A stretch of DNA of 64,000 nucleotides from JBBDIP01 sp050260675 (GTDB taxonomy: Bacteria > Bacillota > Sulfobacillia > Fermentithermobacillales > Fermentithermobacillaceae), in contig JBLNCN010000005.1 of NCBI GenBank assembly GCA_050260675.1, positions 558,001 to 622,000 of the forward strand, given 5' to 3'. Both the position numbers and the translations under genes were made by a program. Shown here piece by piece: positions 61,160 through 64,000 of the stretch (positions within the stretch are counted from its first letter, which is position 1; each line of letters begins with the position of its first letter). The notes beneath the pieces are model-generated. The model worked only from the letters and a program-made list of their open reading frames with translations, was not told where the DNA came from and searched no databases.

Positions 61160-61714
61160 ATGGACGACGCGATCCAGGTCATCAAGCGGCGTAGGAGCAT
61201 CCGCAAGTACAAACCGGACCCGATCCCGGACGAGGCCCTCCAGACCATCGTAGAGTGCGGCCTCCTGGCTCCCAGCGCGATCAACCAGCAGAAGTGGCAC
61301 TTTTCGGTAGTGCAGGGCCCGATCATCGAGAAGATGGCGGGCATCATGCGCGAGAGGTGGCTGAAGTCCGGCAACGAGCGCCTGGTCGCCAGGGCCAAGG
61401 ACGGCGTGAGCCCGTTCCACGGCGCGCCTGCTCTCATCATTATCACCGGCGACCCCCAGGCCAGGTGGATCCAGGTAGACTGCGGGTGCGCCGTACAGAA
61501 CCTCGCCCTGGCCGCTGAGGCTTTGGGGATTGGCTCCTGCGTCATGGCTGCTCCCGGCGGCGCGCTGGAAGGGTCCGAGGGAGAGGAGATTAAGAAGGCC
61601 TTGGGGATCCCTGAGGGCTACGCCCACATGATCAGCATGTCGTTGGGCTACAAGGACTGCGAGACCCCGGCCCCCCATCCCAGGAAGCCGGACTTGGTCA
61701 GCTGGGTGAAGTAA
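61160..61714 (+). CDS. Nitroreductase-family FMN protein
   Basis: A 184-residue flavoprotein. ATG 61160 follows AAAGGGG by 10 nt. The N-terminus AIQVIKRRRSIRKYKPDPIPDEALQTIVECGLLAPSAINQQKWHFSVVQG is the typical FMN-phosphate and substrate-site part (R-R-S-I-R); later IQVDCGCAVQNLALAAEALGIGSCVM and LGIPEGYAHMISMSLGYKD form the second FMN contacts. Enzymes of this family reduce nitro groups, quinones or enones with NAD(P)H; the physiological substrate is unknown. Single gene, followed by a repeat-rich gap. Confidence 0.9.
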   Translation: MDDAIQVIKRRRSIRKYKPDPIPDEALQTIVECGLLAPSAINQQKWHFSVVQGPIIEKMAGIMRERWLKSGNERLVARAKDGVSPFHGAPALIIITGDPQARWIQVDCGCAVQNLALAAEALGIGSCVMAAPGGALEGSEGEEIKKALGIPEGYAHMISMSLGYKDCETPAPHPRKPDLVSWVK

Positions 61715-62356
61715 GCCAGGGTAAGCGCGCAGCGCCCGCCCCAAGCTGGGTTCTGCCCGATGTGTGCTGGCTTCTGGCGGCAGTCTAGCTAACGAGCCGC
61801 AGTTTGCATGATGACTAGATGAACATTGGTAGGCGGGGAGTGTCCTCCCCTCCTCACATCTTGTAGCCCCTCAATTCTACCTGATAGCCCCTCAGGTCAG
61901 CCCAGCAGCCGCCATTTTGCTACTTGCCCATCACTTCGACCCAATACCCCCTCAATTCGACTTAATACCCCTTCGATTGCGTCCGTCCCCCAACGCCAAT
62001 CGACGCATGTCCACGGTTCCGGGTAACTAGAATCTACTTACACGCAACAACCGCCGCTTCCGTATCCGCTAACGATGTCCACCGAGGTCTGTGCAAAGAC
62101 GTCCACAGAGGTTTGTGCCAAGGCGTCTACGAGGCATCCGCCTAACTCGCCGCTGTAGACGCCCAGCCAAAATCCCTTGCACTGGGGGTGGGAAGAGGCC
62201 AAATACGCGGTCCCAAGTGCTCAGGCGCCGCGCTCAGGCGCCGTGCCCAGGTGCCCAGGTTCCCATGTGCCCAGATGCCCTAGACCATAACGTGCTCTGA
62301 GTTTCATGCGTCCTGTGTGTCACCCTTTGATTCTCCGCAAGAGGGGAGGAAGCGAC
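61715..62356. repeat. Repeat-rich intergenic region
   Basis: No gene is seen in 640 nt. It holds an imperfect GGCGGGGAG...CTCCCC hairpin near 61832-61853, degenerate 21-bp units with core CCCCTCAATTC(T/G)AC (about 61867-61978), a 24-bp tandem pair at 62077-62100 and 62101-62124 with a decayed third copy, a 13-bp pair GCTCAGGCGCCG(C/T) at 62219-62231 and 62232-62244, and four 8-bp units (GCCCAGGT type) from 62245 to 62276. Confidence 0.7.
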
Positions 62357-63133
62357 TTGAGTCTCATCGTGAAGGGCCAGACCACGGCCTTTTTGACCCA
62401 GATCCTCTTCGCCGTCATCCTTCTCACGTACATCTCCAGAGCCCGCGGAGGGCGGAAGATCCCCTACATCCGCCGCGTCAGCGGCCTGGACGCCCTCGAC
62501 GAAGCCATCGGCCGCGCCACCGAGATGGGCAGGCCTGTCCACTACTCACCAGGCATCAGCGACGTAAACGAGGCCCAGACGCTGGCGTCCATGGCCATCC
62601 TGGAGTACGTGGCCAGGATGGCGGCCAAGAATGACGTCCGCCTCATCGTCAGCAACAGGATGGTCCTGGTCCAGACGCTGACCGAAGGCGTTGTGCGCGA
62701 CGCCTACCTGCGTGAGGGCCGCGCCGACTCGTATAACCCGGACAACGTCCGGTTCCTTACCGACAACCAGTTCGGATACGCCACCGGCGTCACAGGCATC
62801 CTCCGCCGCGAGAGAGTGGCCACGGCCATCGCGATCGGCGCGTTCTGGGCGGAATCCCTGATATTCGCACAGACAGGCTACGAGATCGGGGCCATCCAGA
62901 TCGCAGGCACCGCCAACACCCACCAGATCCCGTTCTTCGTGGCCGCATGCGACTACTGCCTCATCGGTGACGAGATGTACGCTGCATCGGCTTACATCTC
63001 CAAGGAGCCGGTGCTGATGGGGAGCCTGGTGGCGGCCGACTACGCGAAGATGGCGGTAATCGGCGTCCTGGTAATCGGGCTTCTGTTCATGCTCGGGGGC
63101 AGCGACGCACTGGTCACCCTCATCAAGAACTAG
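62357..63133 (+). CDS. DUF6754-type membrane protein
   Basis: A 258-residue protein from TTG 62357, with GGGGAGG at 62343-62349 (7-nt spacing); the ATG at 62306 has no ribosome-binding site. One N-terminal helix (FLTQILFAVILLTYISRA), then a soluble-looking region IRRVSGLDALDEAIGRATEMGRPVHYSPGISDVNEAQTLASMAILEYVARMAAKNDVRLIV, a middle hydrophobic segment (VATAIAIGAFWAESLIFAQTGYEIGAIQIAGTANTHQIPFFVAACDYCLIGDEMYAASAYIS) and a last helix AVIGVLVIGLLFML. This matches my memory of DUF6754, a family without known function that occurs in operons with other membrane proteins, as here. Confidence 0.75.
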   Translation: MSLIVKGQTTAFLTQILFAVILLTYISRARGGRKIPYIRRVSGLDALDEAIGRATEMGRPVHYSPGISDVNEAQTLASMAILEYVARMAAKNDVRLIVSNRMVLVQTLTEGVVRDAYLREGRADSYNPDNVRFLTDNQFGYATGVTGILRRERVATAIAIGAFWAESLIFAQTGYEIGAIQIAGTANTHQIPFFVAACDYCLIGDEMYAASAYISKEPVLMGSLVAADYAKMAVIGVLVIGLLFMLGGSDALVTLIKN

Positions 63134-63151
63134 GAAAGGAGGAGGAGACAC

Positions 63152-63772
63152 TTGAAACGCGAGATCCCCCTGGCCATCACCTTCGCGGCGGGCATCATCT
63201 ACGCCATCGCCTACTATTTCGCGCTGCCTGCCGCCGTCGCGGTGAAGACCACGCTGGATAACTGGTTCATCATTGTCGGGGCAGTAGGATGCCTCATCGG
63301 TGTCATCAACCTGACCAGGGTGCATAGCAGGAACATCTCGTTGAAACGCGCCAGATGGTGGAGGAGCGCTCTGCTACTCGCCGCCATCTACATCACCATG
63401 GCCATCGGCATTATCGGCGGACACCAGGGAGAAGGCCTGTCCTACATATACACCAACTTCATCGTCCCACTGGACGGCAGCATGTACGCCATCCTGGTGT
63501 TCTACATCGGTTCCGCTTCCTACCGGGCTTTCCGCGCGAGGAACTTTGAGGCGACGCTCCTCCTGATCTCCGGCGTCATCGTGATGCTGGGACAAGCGCC
63601 GATCGGGGCTGCCATCTCCGGGTACATCCCGAAGGCGTCGGGATGGATCCTCGACATCCCCAACGCCGCGGGCATGAGGGGCATCATCCTAGGGGCCAGC
63701 ATCGGCGCCGTCTCCCAGGCCTTCAGGATCCTGGTCGGGATCGAACGTACACACCTGGGGCTCGATCTATGA
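63152..63772 (+). CDS. Multi-pass membrane protein of the DUF6754 operon
   Basis: A 206-residue protein from TTG 63152 with a strong AAAGGAGGAGG upstream; 18 nt after the DUF6754 gene. It has about six hydrophobic helices (LAITFAAGIIYAIAYYFA, WFIIVGAVGCLIGVINL, WRSALLLAAIYITMAIGIIGG, SMYAILVFYIGSASYRAF, ATLLLISGVIVMLGQAPIG, GIILGASIGAVSQAFRIL) separated by short basic loops. No named family is recognised. The tight gene spacing indicates a complex with the products of its neighbours. Confidence 0.75.
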   Translation: MKREIPLAITFAAGIIYAIAYYFALPAAVAVKTTLDNWFIIVGAVGCLIGVINLTRVHSRNISLKRARWWRSALLLAAIYITMAIGIIGGHQGEGLSYIYTNFIVPLDGSMYAILVFYIGSASYRAFRARNFEATLLLISGVIVMLGQAPIGAAISGYIPKASGWILDIPNAAGMRGIILGASIGAVSQAFRILVGIERTHLGLDL

Positions 63773-63799
63773 CGGCTGTCATGACGGAGGTGAAACAGA

Positions 63800-64000
63800 G
63801 TGAATCCCACAGGTAGCAGCACCAGGAGGATGGACTCCATCCTATACATCCTCATAATCGCGTGTGTGGCGTACGCCATTGTGGCGCCCATGGGCCTCCC
63901 CATCCCCATCAGTAAGGAAACCCGGGCGCTGTACGATTTCGTCGAGACCATCCCCGCAGGCAAGACGGTCTACATCGGCTTTGACTACCAGGCCTCCTCC
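63800..64000 (+). CDS. Membrane-anchored protein, 5' end only
   Basis: Starts at GTG 63800 with GGAGGTG at 63786-63792 and runs off the window; 67 codons are present. After a short polar N-terminus (NPTGSSTRRMD) comes a hydrophobic helix ILYILIIACVAYAIVAPMGLPIPI, then KETRALYDFVETIPAGKTVYIGFDYQASS, an extracytoplasmic region with the look of the start of a soluble domain. Third gene of the DUF6754 operon, 27 nt after the previous one. Confidence 0.7.
   Translation, partial: MNPTGSSTRRMDSILYILIIACVAYAIVAPMGLPIPISKETRALYDFVETIPAGKTVYIGFDYQASS

Noticed and set aside
61830..62276. CRISPR array
   Set aside because: Repeat units are 8-24 bp, directly abutting, of several types and without spacers; no cas genes nearby.

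Overview
The window most likely comes from a fairly high-GC, probably anaerobic, monoderm Bacillota (Clostridia-like) bacterium. This is inference from gene content: a tungsten/molybdenum-type aldehyde:ferredoxin oxidoreductase, a giant secreted protein with three S-layer-homology (SLH) domains, sigma-54 control, strong AGGAGG ribosome-binding sites with frequent GTG/TTG starts, and no outer-membrane genes. No rRNA, tRNA or CRISPR array was seen.

Layout. 1-2.6 kb: a membrane protein pair (3' fragment plus DUF3100) with an M20 amidohydrolase. 2.6-6.7 kb: a MoaD-like protein convergent with an aldehyde oxidoreductase and a phytoene-desaturase-like flavoprotein. 6.9-8.3 kb: a membrane-anchored Mrr-type nuclease and an unrecognised protein. 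8.6-27.6 kb: a large surface-glycan locus. Its left arm (+) encodes an O-antigen ligase/TPR protein, a Wzz-like protein and a WecA/MraY-type glycosyl-phosphate transferase. Its right arm (-) encodes the complete CapE-CapF-CapG route to UDP-N-acetyl-L-fucosamine, an LfnA/WbuX/WbpG-type amidotransferase, a nucleotide-sugar dehydrogenase and 4-epimerase, three GT4 glycosyltransferases, a Wzy-like polymerase and a TupA-like ATP-grasp protein. The two arms meet in a shared hairpin. The glycan genes are visibly richer in A/T than the catabolic operons, suggesting transfer.

26.4-38.7 kb is an untidy accessory stretch: PanD, a D-aminoacylase-type gene cut at its 5' end by an IS3-family remnant, an 81-nt relic of a second deacylase copy, two paralogous ~95-residue proteins, a CAP-domain protein, and a 2,025-residue beta-helix/SLH protein whose start lies just downstream of a possible transcription attenuator.

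38.8-49.3 kb is one long minus-strand catabolic operon: IclR regulator, FGGY kinase, ribose-type ABC importer, phosphotriesterase-family hydrolase, creatininase-family protein, MBL hydrolase and KDPG/KHG-type aldolase. It looks like uptake and breakdown of an unidentified sugar, sugar acid or lactone. 49.5-56.7 kb is a sigma-54 operon (amidohydrolase, M20 peptidase, small membrane protein, Na+/solute symporter, unknown protein). It has a consensus -24/-12 promoter and four helically phased GTGCCTATT boxes next to the gene for its enhancer-binding protein. 56.8-64 kb holds another M20 hydrolase, unknown proteins, a SatD/DUF3307 pair, a nitroreductase, a dense patch of short tandem repeats and the start of a DUF6754 membrane-protein operon.
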